Positions 1-7,186 of a stretch of DNA of 14,049 nucleotides are shown piece by piece (the stretch's first letter is position 1; the number at the start of each line of letters is the position of its first letter). The stretch is from NCBI GenBank assembly GCA_051867975.1, contig JBJDZM010000028.1:1-14049 (forward strand), given 5' to 3'. The notes under the pieces were generated by a model. That model worked only from the letters and a program-made list of their open reading frames with translations. It was not told the origin of the DNA and made no database searches. The DNA is from SVTX01 sp051867975 (GTDB lineage Bacteria > Bacillota > Clostridia > Oscillospirales > CAG-272). Position numbers and translations under genes: made by a program.

Positions 1-38
1 AATCGCCCGCCTGCCCCACAACTGTCGCCGTTTGCCAC
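1..38 (-). CDS. 5' end of a truncated leftward gene, product unknown
   Basis: Only the first dozen codons lie in the window. The reading begins at a GTG start at 36-38 and reads M-A-N-G-D-S-C-G-A-G-G-R before the edge. It is supported by a strong ribosome binding site (GGAGG, complement around 46-51) 8 bp upstream and by a sigma-A promoter at 71-99. The visible residues are Gly/Ala-rich and contain one Cys, which is too little to name a product. The gene shares orientation with gpsA but is separated from it by its own promoter and by the gpsA terminator, so it is probably a separate transcription unit. Confidence 0.55.
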   Translation of the reverse strand, partial: MANGDSCGAGGR

Positions 39-70
39 TATGTTCACCTCCGTAATGATTTATTCGATTT

Positions 71-99
71 ATTTTAGCACATTAAAATGCAAAAGTCAA
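71..99 (-). promoter_or_regulatory. sigma-A promoter of the truncated leftward gene
   Basis: Read on the minus strand, the -35 box TTGACT (complement of 94-99) and the -10 box TAAAAT (complement of 71-76) are separated by exactly 17 bp. Transcription would start near 64-65 and leave a leader of about 27 nt before the GTG start at 38. Confidence 0.7.
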
Positions 100-154
100 G
101 AAAAAATAATTGTTTTTCATTGTATTTTATCATGAAAAGTAAAAAAATTGCCAT

Positions 155-187
155 GCAGAAGAAAACCGGCGAAGTCGGGTTTTCTGC
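155..187 (-). terminator. probable gpsA terminator
   Basis: An inverted repeat lies 20 bp after the gpsA stop codon. On the minus strand GCAGAAAACC pairs with GGTTTTCTTCTGC (2-nt bulge) around a short GC-rich loop. A run of seven T follows about 7 nt beyond the stem (complement of 142-148). The offset of the T run makes it a less than ideal intrinsic terminator. Confidence 0.55.
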
Positions 188-207
188 GTGACTCCGCCGT
201 TTTGTCT

Positions 208-1173
208 TTACTTATAAAATTCGCTCTTTATGCTTCGTCCGAACAGCTCTCCGAGCGCATGGTCGGCATCCAAGCCCTCATAAATAATGCCGTAAACGCA
301 ACGGCATATCGGCATGTCAACGCCGTATTTGTCCGCAAGCCTGACGATTGCCTTCGCCGTGTAATGTCCCTCAGCGAGCTTTTCAAATTTCTCACCACGG
401 GCTAACGCCTCGCCGTAGGCGCGGTTGTGACTGAATTTTGAGAATACCGTCGCCTCATAGTCGCCGAGATGGCAAAGCCCGTAAGCCGAAAGCTCGTTTC
501 CGCCCATTTTGTCGATAAGTCTTGCGACCTCACGCGTGCCGCGCGACATCAAAGCACCTTTAAGCGTCGAGAGTCCCTTGCCGTCAAGCATGCCCGCGGC
601 TATTCCGATGACATTCTTCGCCGCCGCTCCTATCTCGTTTCCGAGCAGGTCCTCGCCGTAGTAAAATCTTATAAGCTCGCTTGAGAACGAGTCAACGAGC
701 AGGCGTTTGACCTCTTCGTCCTCACTGTCGATTACCATGCAATTGGGTATTCCGGTGTAAAACTCCTGAACGTGACCGGGACCCAGCCAGACCGCCACCT
801 TGTTCGTCGCATCGACAGACTCCGTGACGACCTCGGAGAGTCGGCGGCAGGTCGATATCTCAATTCCCTTCATGCAAAGGACGAAAATTTTGTTTTTAAG
901 CTCAAGCGGCTCAAGCTCGCTCATAAGAGCGGAAAGTCCCTGCGAGTTTACCGAAATAACAATGACCTCGGCATCCCGAAGGCAGGATATATCGGTTGAC
1001 AGCATGACAGACTCGGGGAGAGTTAAAAGGTCATTCCTTCTCTCTTTTATAAATCGTTGCATGGTTTCCGAGCCTGCGCGCCCGTAAAGCGTGACATCGA
1101 ATCCTCGCTTTTTAGAAAGATACCAGGTAATAAGCGAACCCCAGCGTCCGCATCCTATAACACAAATTTTCAT
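208..1173 (-). CDS. gpsA: NAD(P)H-dependent glycerol-3-phosphate dehydrogenase
   Basis: A cytosolic enzyme that reduces dihydroxyacetone phosphate to sn-glycerol-3-phosphate, the backbone precursor for phospholipids. The 321-aa product has the family length. The N-terminal Rossmann motif GCGRWG is at residues 7-12, CMKGIE at 100-105 (substrate/cofactor Lys102), GPGHVQEF at 131-138, EIGAAAKNVIGIAAG at 180-194 with the catalytic Lys186, a TLKGALMSRG segment near 203-212, and LGDYEAT...SHNRAYG near 236-254, matching the usual LGDL...SRN region. The start ATG is preceded by GAGG about 8 nt upstream. It diverges from the ABC-F gene and has its own promoter. The GPGHVQEF variant, where GPSFAxE is usual, and the general divergence suggest a second or unusual GpsA subgroup, but the key Lys, Asp and Arg residues are kept. 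Confidence 0.9.
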   Translation of the reverse strand: MKICVIGCGRWGSLITWYLSKKRGFDVTLYGRAGSETMQRFIKERRNDLLTLPESVMLSTDISCLRDAEVIVISVNSQGLSALMSELEPLELKNKIFVLCMKGIEISTCRRLSEVVTESVDATNKVAVWLGPGHVQEFYTGIPNCMVIDSEDEEVKRLLVDSFSSELIRFYYGEDLLGNEIGAAAKNVIGIAAGMLDGKGLSTLKGALMSRGTREVARLIDKMGGNELSAYGLCHLGDYEATVFSKFSHNRAYGEALARGEKFEKLAEGHYTAKAIVRLADKYGVDMPICRCVYGIIYEGLDADHALGELFGRSIKSEFYK

Positions 1174-1207
1174 ACACTGACCTCAACGAATGGTTTGTAT
1201 ATCTATA

Positions 1208-1236
1208 TTGACAAAAACACACAAAGATGATAAAAT
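1208..1236 (+). promoter_or_regulatory. sigma-A promoter of the ABC-F gene
   Basis: TTGACA at 1208-1213 and TAAAAT at 1231-1236 are separated by 17 bp. The expected start is near 1243, giving a leader of about 54 nt to the ATG at 1297. The ribosome binding site AAAGGA is at 1285-1290. Confidence 0.75.
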
Positions 1237-1246
1237 TACTGTAAAC

Positions 1247-1275
1247 ATTATACACCATTTCGGAAATAAAGTCAA
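1247..1275 (-). promoter_or_regulatory. sigma-A promoter of gpsA
   Basis: On the minus strand TTGACT (complement of 1270-1275), a 17-bp spacer and TATAAT (complement of 1247-1252) form a near-consensus promoter. Transcription would start near 1240, about 67 nt before the gpsA ATG. It faces the ABC-F promoter, and the two -10 boxes are only 10 bp apart. Confidence 0.75.
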
Positions 1276-1296
1276 GTTAAACATAAAGGATAAAGA

Positions 1297-3267
1297 ATGA
1301 TAGCAATAAATGTAAGCGACCTCACCCTGCGTTTCGGCACGGCGAGCGTGCTTGAAAAGGTCTCGTTTTCGCTTGAAGAAAACGACAAGCTCGGAATAAT
1401 CGGGGCTAACGGAAGCGGAAAGACCTCACTTTTCAAGCTCATCACGGGCGAATACGAGCCCCTAAGCGGCGAGGTCTACATTTCAAAGGGAAAAACGGTC
1501 GGAATACTCTCGCAGTACGGCGCATTTGACGCAAGTCAGGACGGCGCGTTTTGCGGAAAAACCGCCCTTGACCACATGTATGCGGCGTTCCCCGCCCTTC
1601 TTGCCGCCGAGAAGAGGCTCTCCGAGCTTGAAGGACTGCTTTCCGACGCAAACGACGAAAAGCACGCCTCATATACGAATGAATATACAACCCTGCATGA
1701 GAAATTTCTGCGCGACGGCGGACTTGAATTCCGCGGACGTTGCCGTTCCACGCTTCAAAAGCTCGGGTTTGACGAAGACTCGGTAAACCGGGACGTCGAG
1801 CTTCTCTCGGGCGGTCAGAAGACAAGGCTTGCCCTTGCCATAGAGCTTTGCCGTGAGCCCGACATTCTCATGCTCGACGAGCCGACCAATCACCTTGACA
1901 TTGAAACTCTCGGCTGGCTTGAAAACTACCTCATTCAATACAAAAAGTGCGTAATGGTCGTCTCCCACGATCGCTATTTCCTCGACCGAGTGACCAACAA
2001 AACTCTCGCAATAGAGCATCACAAGGCAAAGCTGTATAACGGAAATTATACTCGCAGTATGGAGCAGAGACGGGTCGACCGCCAAACTTACGAAAAACAC
2101 TACCGAGAGCAGCAAAAGGAGATCACCCGTCAGGAAGCATATATCGCAAAGCAGCGTCAATGGAACCGTGAACGAAACATCATCGCCGCAGAGTCGCGCC
2201 AAAAGCTGCTTGACAAAATGGAAAAGCTCGAGGCTCCCGAAAAGGAAACGCGCGGCATCAAAATGAGGTTTACAAGTTCAATTGCAAGCGGAAACGACGT
2301 GCTGAACGTCAAAAAGCTCTCAATGGGATTCGGGCAGAAAAGGCTCTTTTCCGACCTTGATTTTCTCGTGAAGCGCAACGACAGATTGCTTATAATCGGT
2401 CCAAACGGTTGCGGAAAATCGACGCTCATAAAGCTCATGATGAAAAAGCTCTCTCCGCTCTCGGGCAGAATCGAAGAGGGATACAACGTTGAGATAGGCT
2501 ACTACGATCAGGAAAATCAGAATCTCGACGAATCAAAGACCGTCCTCGATGAACTATGGGACGCATATCCAACCCTTCCCGAGCAAAAGATTCGTTCAAC
2601 GCTTGCGTGGTTCAATTTCTTCGCCGAAGATGTCTGTAAAACAGTCGGCGTGCTGTCGGGAGGCGAGCGCGCACGCCTTACGCTTTCAAAGCTTATCCTG
2701 TCGCACATGAATCTGCTCATTCTCGACGAGCCGACGAACCACCTCGACATAGACTCAAAGGAAGCGCTGGAATCGGCGCTTGAAGAATTTGACGGCACGA
2801 TAATCGCCGTTTCGCACGACCGTTATTTCATTGAAAAGCTCGCTAACCGTATAATCGAGCTGAAGCCCGACGGATATATTGATGCCGACATGTTCGACTA
2901 CACCGTAACGCGCGAGGGACACGCATACACCGAATTTCGCGAGTTTACCAACGCGCGCCGTGAGCGCCTCGCCTCGGAAAAAACGCAGTCGACGGCACAG
3001 GCGGTGTCGTCACCGTCACCGGACTCGTCACTTTCAAACAAAGAATTATACCTCAAAAATAAGCAGGATGCCGCGGATGCTCGCAAAAAAGCCAACCGCA
3101 TAAAGCGATTGACCGAGGAAATGGAAAAGCTCGAAGCCGAGCTTACCGCAATAGAGGATGAGTTGAACGGCTCTGCCGCCACCGACTATAAAAAGGTCGC
3201 AGAACTTGACCTTCGCCGAACCGAAATCGAGGACAGGCTCATGGAGATATACGAAGAATTGGAATAG
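1297..3267 (+). CDS. ABC-F family ribosome-associated ATPase
   Basis: A soluble duplicated ATP-binding cassette protein without membrane segments. ABC-F proteins bind the ribosomal E site and modulate the peptidyl-tRNA or peptidyl transferase centre; some protect against antibiotics, but nothing here shows that. Domain 1 has Walker A GANGSGKT (residues 36-43), signature LSGGQ (170-174) and Walker B LMLDEPTNHLD (191-201). The charged interdomain linker, the P-site tRNA interaction region, runs from about 245 to 325. Domain 2 has GPNGCGKST (368-376), LSGGE (453-457) and LLILDEPTNHLD (473-484). After a Ser/Pro-rich stretch the C-terminus (about 605-656) is a charged coiled coil, as in YdiF/Uup-type members. 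At 656 aa it is full length. Start: AAAGGA 6 nt before the ATG. It is monocistronic between its promoter and terminator. The subfamily (YdiF-like or Uup-like) is not decided. Confidence 0.93.
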   Translation: MIAINVSDLTLRFGTASVLEKVSFSLEENDKLGIIGANGSGKTSLFKLITGEYEPLSGEVYISKGKTVGILSQYGAFDASQDGAFCGKTALDHMYAAFPALLAAEKRLSELEGLLSDANDEKHASYTNEYTTLHEKFLRDGGLEFRGRCRSTLQKLGFDEDSVNRDVELLSGGQKTRLALAIELCREPDILMLDEPTNHLDIETLGWLENYLIQYKKCVMVVSHDRYFLDRVTNKTLAIEHHKAKLYNGNYTRSMEQRRVDRQTYEKHYREQQKEITRQEAYIAKQRQWNRERNIIAAESRQKLLDKMEKLEAPEKETRGIKMRFTSSIASGNDVLNVKKLSMGFGQKRLFSDLDFLVKRNDRLLIIGPNGCGKSTLIKLMMKKLSPLSGRIEEGYNVEIGYYDQENQNLDESKTVLDELWDAYPTLPEQKIRSTLAWFNFFAEDVCKTVGVLSGGERARLTLSKLILSHMNLLILDEPTNHLDIDSKEALESALEEFDGTIIAVSHDRYFIEKLANRIIELKPDGYIDADMFDYTVTREGHAYTEFREFTNARRERLASEKTQSTAQAVSSPSPDSSLSNKELYLKNKQDAADARKKANRIKRLTEEMEKLEAELTAIEDELNGSAATDYKKVAELDLRRTEIEDRLMEIYEELE

Positions 3268-3272
3268 ACAGC

Positions 3273-3306
3273 AAAACCGCACGGTTGTTTTCCGCGCGGT
3301 TTTTTT
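3273..3306 (+). terminator. intrinsic terminator between convergent genes
   Basis: AAAACCGCACGG (3273-3284) pairs with CCGCGCGGTTTT (3292-3303) with one mismatch around a 7-nt loop, followed by T through 3306. It begins 6 bp after the ABC-F stop. On the opposite strand the hairpin is followed by TTTTGC and may also terminate the nucleoside hydrolase transcript, whose stop lies 9 bp away. Confidence 0.85.
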
Positions 3307-3314
3307 GCGTAAAT

Positions 3315-4241
3315 TTATTTGAAAACGCTCAAAAATTTTTCGATAAATGCTCCGGCATTGACGTCTTTTGCAACAATAACCTTGTTTACCGTATTCCCGG
3401 CATATACGGGATTCAAATAATCCTTATCATACGCATCAACATTGAGCGTCAAGCCCCTCGCATAGCCGTCCGTCAGCACCTTTACTCTCGCCCGCTCAAC
3501 CTCGCAAATCTCGCCGTTCAGTGCGTAATCGATTGCCAAAGGGTCATGCAACGTCGGGCATCTGCCTTGATTTACAATGCTCCAGAGCCGTATAAGCTCG
3601 GCAATCTCTTCTGCCGCGGAGTCGTTTTTACAATTTAGCAAAACTCGATGCTCGTCTGCCGAGAGCAGGAGCCTGTGCGTCACGTCAGCCCCGACACAAT
3701 GCAGATTTTCAAGCGCCGAGAACATAATATCCGCCGCCTCTGCGTCGCAAGACACGTTCCAATCGGCATATTGACGGTAATACGCGCCGCCCATTATAAC
3801 GACCTTATTCGCCTTGTTAAGAGACTTCGGCGACCTTTGAATCGCTCTCGCGATATTCGTAAACGGACCTATCGCCACTATCACAAGCTCGTCGCCGTAT
3901 TTTTCGCAACAGTCAATGATGAAATCAACAGCGTCATCCTCGCCGCCGTCGGGAGCGTATTTTTTTTCGGACAACTTTTCGTGATAGTGACATGTGTGCG
4001 GATATTTTTCGGGTTTTTCGGACAAAGGCGTGCCGTGGCCCGCAAATACGGGGACATTTTCATATCCATTGCCGTATAAGGACAAAAGCCGCTTTGTTAT
4101 CCGCGCTCGCTCGTCGGTATTTTTGAAAACGGTCGTGATTCCGACTATCTCGGCACAGCATTTCATCGCATAATATATAGCCAAGGCATCGTCTATCTCG
4201 TCCCCGATGTCGGTGTCTATCAAAAGTTTTATATTCCCCAT
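3315..4241 (-). CDS. inosine/uridine-preferring nucleoside hydrolase family protein
   Basis: Nucleoside hydrolases cleave the N-glycosidic bond of ribonucleosides to give free base and ribose, using a Ca2+-bound Asp cluster. The 308-aa product has the family length. The signature DTDIGDEIDDALA is at residues 9-21 (Asp9, Asp11, Asp17 and Asp18 region). VIMGGAYY follows mid-protein, then WNVSCDAEAADI (matching the family E/xFNxxxDPEAA segment) and GADVTHRLLLS. HDPLAI has His232 and Asp233 at the expected catalytic/metal position. No signal peptide is seen, so it should be cytosolic. It lies 7 bp after the stop of the PgeF/YfiH gene and is very likely co-transcribed and translationally coupled, since its ribosome binding region overlaps the end of that gene (GGGGTAGAGAAAAG then ATG). 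Substrate preference (purine, pyrimidine or ribosylnicotinamide) cannot be read from the sequence. Confidence 0.9.
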   Translation of the reverse strand: MGNIKLLIDTDIGDEIDDALAIYYAMKCCAEIVGITTVFKNTDERARITKRLLSLYGNGYENVPVFAGHGTPLSEKPEKYPHTCHYHEKLSEKKYAPDGGEDDAVDFIIDCCEKYGDELVIVAIGPFTNIARAIQRSPKSLNKANKVVIMGGAYYRQYADWNVSCDAEAADIMFSALENLHCVGADVTHRLLLSADEHRVLLNCKNDSAAEEIAELIRLWSIVNQGRCPTLHDPLAIDYALNGEICEVERARVKVLTDGYARGLTLNVDAYDKDYLNPVYAGNTVNKVIVAKDVNAGAFIEKFLSVFK

Positions 4242-4248
4242 CTTTTCT

Positions 4249-5040
4249 CTACCCCATAAAAATTACATTCAGCATTGTGCCGCGCCGTCCGCCCGAATAT
4301 CTGTGAGAAAAATACTTTTGGGGATTGCAGCAGGTACATTCGTTGATAATTTCAATGTTCTCTTCACATAGTCCCTCAAGCAGAAGCAACTCACGGTTTA
4401 TTCCCGCAAGGTCGCACATATATTTCCCTTCCGAAGTCCCCGACGGCTTGACATATTTGCATGCGATATCCTCTCCGAGCGCACAGGTAACCTCATCGAA
4501 AACATCTCTGCCGACCTCGTAACAGCAAGCGTGAATACACGGTCCTATCGCCGCGCGGATCTTAGCCTTGTCTGCACCGAAATCCGCACAAAGCCTTTTG
4601 ACACATTTGGGGGCAATCTGCGCAACCGTACCGCGCCAACCGGCGTGAACCGCGCCGACCGCAACTATCTCGCCATCCTTTTCGGCTTCAAACAGTATCG
4701 GCACGCAATCGGCGGTCTTGATGCCGAGAACGATTCCGCGCTCGCCCGTTACATATCCGTCTCCGCTCTCAATTTCGTCGCGTATATAGTAGCCCTCGCC
4801 TGCGTTTTGCTTTGTCACCGTGAAGATTTTGTTCGAATGTATCTGCGGAAGTGAGACAATATTATGAGGGTCAAATCCTACCGCTTCGGCAAATATTTCA
4901 AGATTTTTTAGCACAACTGTGTCCTCGTCTCCCCTGCCGAAAGCAAGATTTAACGACCTTGTATGCTCGGCGTTGCTCGCACCGCCACAGCGCGATGCAA
5001 AGGCGTGAGGGGAGCGCAAAATATTTGATTTTACGAACAT
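4249..5040 (-). CDS. pgeF: PgeF/YfiH/LACC1 family multicopper-oxidase-fold protein (purine nucleoside phosphorylase / peptidoglycan editing factor)
   Basis: The 263-aa product carries the family's metal-site pattern: QIHSNKI with His68, KTADCVPI with Cys112, and VHAGWRGT with His132. IGPCIHACCYEVG follows, and the C-terminal block has CTCCNPQKYFSHR and GRRGTMLNVI. Members have been described as zinc-dependent purine nucleoside phosphorylase/adenosine deaminase enzymes (LACC1, YlmD, YfiH), as laccase-like oxidases, and in E. coli as a factor preventing misincorporation of Ser into peptidoglycan precursors. The sequence does not choose between these. Here it is the first gene of an operon whose second gene is a nucleoside hydrolase, which favours the nucleoside role (inference). 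The start ATG has GGAGGG 5 nt upstream and a promoter at 5076-5104. No signal peptide is visible, so it is probably cytosolic. Confidence 0.9.
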   Translation of the reverse strand: MFVKSNILRSPHAFASRCGGASNAEHTRSLNLAFGRGDEDTVVLKNLEIFAEAVGFDPHNIVSLPQIHSNKIFTVTKQNAGEGYYIRDEIESGDGYVTGERGIVLGIKTADCVPILFEAEKDGEIVAVGAVHAGWRGTVAQIAPKCVKRLCADFGADKAKIRAAIGPCIHACCYEVGRDVFDEVTCALGEDIACKYVKPSGTSEGKYMCDLAGINRELLLLEGLCEENIEIINECTCCNPQKYFSHRYSGGRRGTMLNVIFMG

Positions 5041-5075
5041 ATTTCCCTCCGTGCTTTTTTCGGTGTTACATATCC

Positions 5076-5104
5076 ATTATATATCTTTTTCGGTCAAAAT
5101 GCAA
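5076..5104 (-). promoter_or_regulatory. probable sigma-A promoter of the pgeF-nucleoside hydrolase operon
   Basis: On the minus strand a consensus TATAAT (complement of 5076-5081) lies 17 bp from TTGCAT (complement of 5099-5104), a weak -35 box. The start would be near 5069, about 29 nt before the ATG. A better -35-like TTGACC also occurs, but only 10 bp from the -10, so it cannot serve. Confidence 0.6.
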
Positions 5105-5142
5105 GGGGAGACGGCAGCCTTTTGTTGCATTTTAAAGAAAAT

Positions 5143-5182
5143 AAGGGTGCAATAAGGATTTTCACATCCAAATTGCACCCTT
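5143..5182 (-). terminator. intrinsic terminator of the lipoprotein operon
   Basis: AAGGGTGCAAT (5143-5153) pairs perfectly with ATTGCACCCTT (5172-5182). An inner GGAT (5156-5159) / ATCC (5166-5169) stem extends it. The minus strand continues with a T-rich tract after the stem, about 85 nt beyond the last lipoprotein stop. The plus strand also has a T run, so it could work both ways, although no rightward gene precedes it. The 85 bp between the stop at 5268 and this hairpin contain nothing recognisable. Confidence 0.85.
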
Positions 5183-5267
5183 TTTGAGTCTGTGCTACTG
5201 CAACAGTCTATTTGCTGACAAAGTCACGTACCTTATTCCGTGAGCCTTGTCGGACTATTTTTGCTGA

Positions 5268-7169
5268 TTACTTAACTGTATAATATACGGTGGTTGCCGA
5301 TCCTTCAACCAATTCTTGGGTGGATACGACCACAGAATCGTCAGAGAGGGTTGTGACATATGAGAATCCGTAGTCTGACTTTTTCAGCACCTTGTTGTTA
5401 ATGTCGCGAAGCTCGTAAACGGTCTTGGATTCTGCGTCCTCACCCTCTGTGTAAGAGACAACAAATCCGTCAAAGTCATATATACCGTTAAAAATGTAAT
5501 TCTTGTTGGAATCGCCGATAAATTGCATAGTACTCTCAGCAGATCCGTTTGCATAGTAGAAATACTTTGTAACGGTCAACGCGGGATCAACTGTGTCTTC
5601 CACATCCTTAGAGAGTATTCTATATGCTGCCTCGCTTCTCAAGCCGGTGTAACCGGACAGATCTATCAAAAGCTCATTGCTGTAATTGTAGTATTTTGTG
5701 CCTTCGAACTTATATCCGTAGCCATACTGTCCGTTATTTGTTATATAGCCCTTATGAACACCGTTGATGTCTACAAGCTCAATAACCGTTTCATTGTTGT
5801 TGAAGACAAATCTCTGTGCATACAAGCCCTTGTCTACGAGAGTTGCGTTTGTATCGATCATAACCTCGCAAAGGATAGAGAGGTCGTTTCCGACTACCAA
5901 CGTGCGCATATTGTTTGCCATAACGCCGTTTTCTATCGACTTAACGGTGAATACATTTTCAACCTTGTCAGTAAAGAGAGGATTGCTTCCGTCGTTTATA
6001 TTGGCAGCTTCAACCCAATAGCCGAATTCAACCGCATTCGCCTTCTTAGCAGCAGCGTCGATGATAACGTATACAACGTCGTACTTTGTCGAGTCTTCAA
6101 GAAGGTCATAGGATACTGCCGCGTAGGGAAGCTCGATCTTGTACTGAACGAGCATGTTGCCGTTTGCAAGGAGGAAACGGGACAAATCAACAGCGTTTTC
6201 GGGAATATCATATGTATAAACACAGTCTATCCACTTTGTAAGATCATATATCTTTATGGTGTTGTCCGCAGAAACAAGCGTATATCCGACATTGCCCTGA
6301 ACAAGATCCATATCAGGACGCTTTACGATGGTATCCTTGTTTTCGTTGTAGATGACCTTATCAGTATCGGTATTGATTACATATGTTGTGTCATTCATTG
6401 TTACATAGGAAATGTTCTGTCCTGAGGTTGCCGATACGGACGGAATATTAAGCGCTTCGGATTCGCTTTGATTCCATCTGTATTCAGTTCCTATCATGTC
6501 ACCTGCATAGGTGTAGATAGCATAAGATACGTCGGTGGTCGTGGCAGAGGAGCTGATGACGGTGTCCTTGCGAACAGAGAAATAACTGCTGTTGAAGCTT
6601 ATGTCTACCGTATATCTTGTACCTGTTTGTGCATCGCTGTATGCGTTGCCTGCATCAAGTATAACCTTACCGGTAAGCAGGTTGATGACCTTATAGCTTG
6701 TTTTTTCAACTTCGTTGTCAGTTAAGGTTTTGGTAATAACGGCAAAATCACCGTTGCGGTTAGATGTGATATTACCGTCTATTTTGCTGAGTTCGAATGA
6801 GGGATTTGTGAATTCAGTTACAATATAGTCGGCAAGATTTGCATCGGAAGGAATCGGGTTGACTATTGGTGCAACGTAGGATTCTTCTTCTGCGGGAATC
6901 TGCTGAATGAGGGAAACGATCGCCTTGCCGCAATTGTCGCAGAGCTTGTCGGCATTCTCATCCTTATGCTCTTCACATACTGCCTCGGTCTCGGTTTCGG
7001 TATCGGTTTCTTTCTGTGTCGTTTCTTCTTCAATCTTGGCACCGCACTTGTCGCAGATCTTATCGGCATTTTCGTCCACATGAGTTTTACAAGGTTCATC
7101 CTTACATCCGGCAAAAATCAGGCAAAGGCAGATAACCGCTGTAATCAATGTAAAAATCTTTGTTTTCAT
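5268..7169 (-). CDS. secreted lipoprotein D of the paralogous cluster, with two C-x2-H-x8-C-x2-C motifs
   Basis: A 633-aa putative lipoprotein, last in the four-gene operon. Its signal peptide ends in lipobox IFAGC with lipidated Cys22. It is unique among the four in carrying two near-identical motifs directly after the anchor: Cys27-x2-His30-x8-Cys39-x2-Cys42 and Cys65-x2-His68-x8-Cys77-x2-Cys80, each with an HxDENADKxCDxCG core. These resemble small zinc knuckles seen in clostridial surface proteins. A Thr/Glu-rich linker separates them. The ectodomain has a NGNMLVQ block from residue 332, a KYDVVYVIID stretch, an x-VVGNDLSIL block, and ends in VYYTVK, matching the three upstream paralogues. 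Repeated Tyr/Asp/Gly strand-turn patterns suggest a beta-propeller-like fold (inference). Start: AAAGGAA 8 nt before the ATG, 17 bp after the previous stop. Function unknown. Confidence 0.85.
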   Translation of the reverse strand: MKTKIFTLITAVICLCLIFAGCKDEPCKTHVDENADKICDKCGAKIEEETTQKETDTETETEAVCEEHKDENADKLCDNCGKAIVSLIQQIPAEEESYVAPIVNPIPSDANLADYIVTEFTNPSFELSKIDGNITSNRNGDFAVITKTLTDNEVEKTSYKVINLLTGKVILDAGNAYSDAQTGTRYTVDISFNSSYFSVRKDTVISSSATTTDVSYAIYTYAGDMIGTEYRWNQSESEALNIPSVSATSGQNISYVTMNDTTYVINTDTDKVIYNENKDTIVKRPDMDLVQGNVGYTLVSADNTIKIYDLTKWIDCVYTYDIPENAVDLSRFLLANGNMLVQYKIELPYAAVSYDLLEDSTKYDVVYVIIDAAAKKANAVEFGYWVEAANINDGSNPLFTDKVENVFTVKSIENGVMANNMRTLVVGNDLSILCEVMIDTNATLVDKGLYAQRFVFNNNETVIELVDINGVHKGYITNNGQYGYGYKFEGTKYYNYSNELLIDLSGYTGLRSEAAYRILSKDVEDTVDPALTVTKYFYYANGSAESTMQFIGDSNKNYIFNGIYDFDGFVVSYTEGEDAESKTVYELRDINNKVLKKSDYGFSYVTTLSDDSVVVSTQELVEGSATTVYYTVK

Positions 7170-7186
7170 TGCTTTGTTCCTTTCAC

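Noticed and set aside
1442..1825. 127-codon Arg-rich frame on the minus strand
   Set aside because: Antisense to the well-conserved first ATPase domain of the ABC-F protein; very Arg-rich, as expected of a shadow.
5082..5097. TTGACC as the -35 of the pgeF promoter
   Set aside because: Only 10 bp from the TATAAT box, incompatible with sigma-A spacing; the weaker TTGCAT at 17 bp was preferred.
5523..6425. 300-codon open frame on the plus strand
   Set aside because: Lies entirely opposite lipoprotein D, has no ribosome binding site or promoter, and its residues show the Cys/Val/Ile-rich bias of an antisense shadow.
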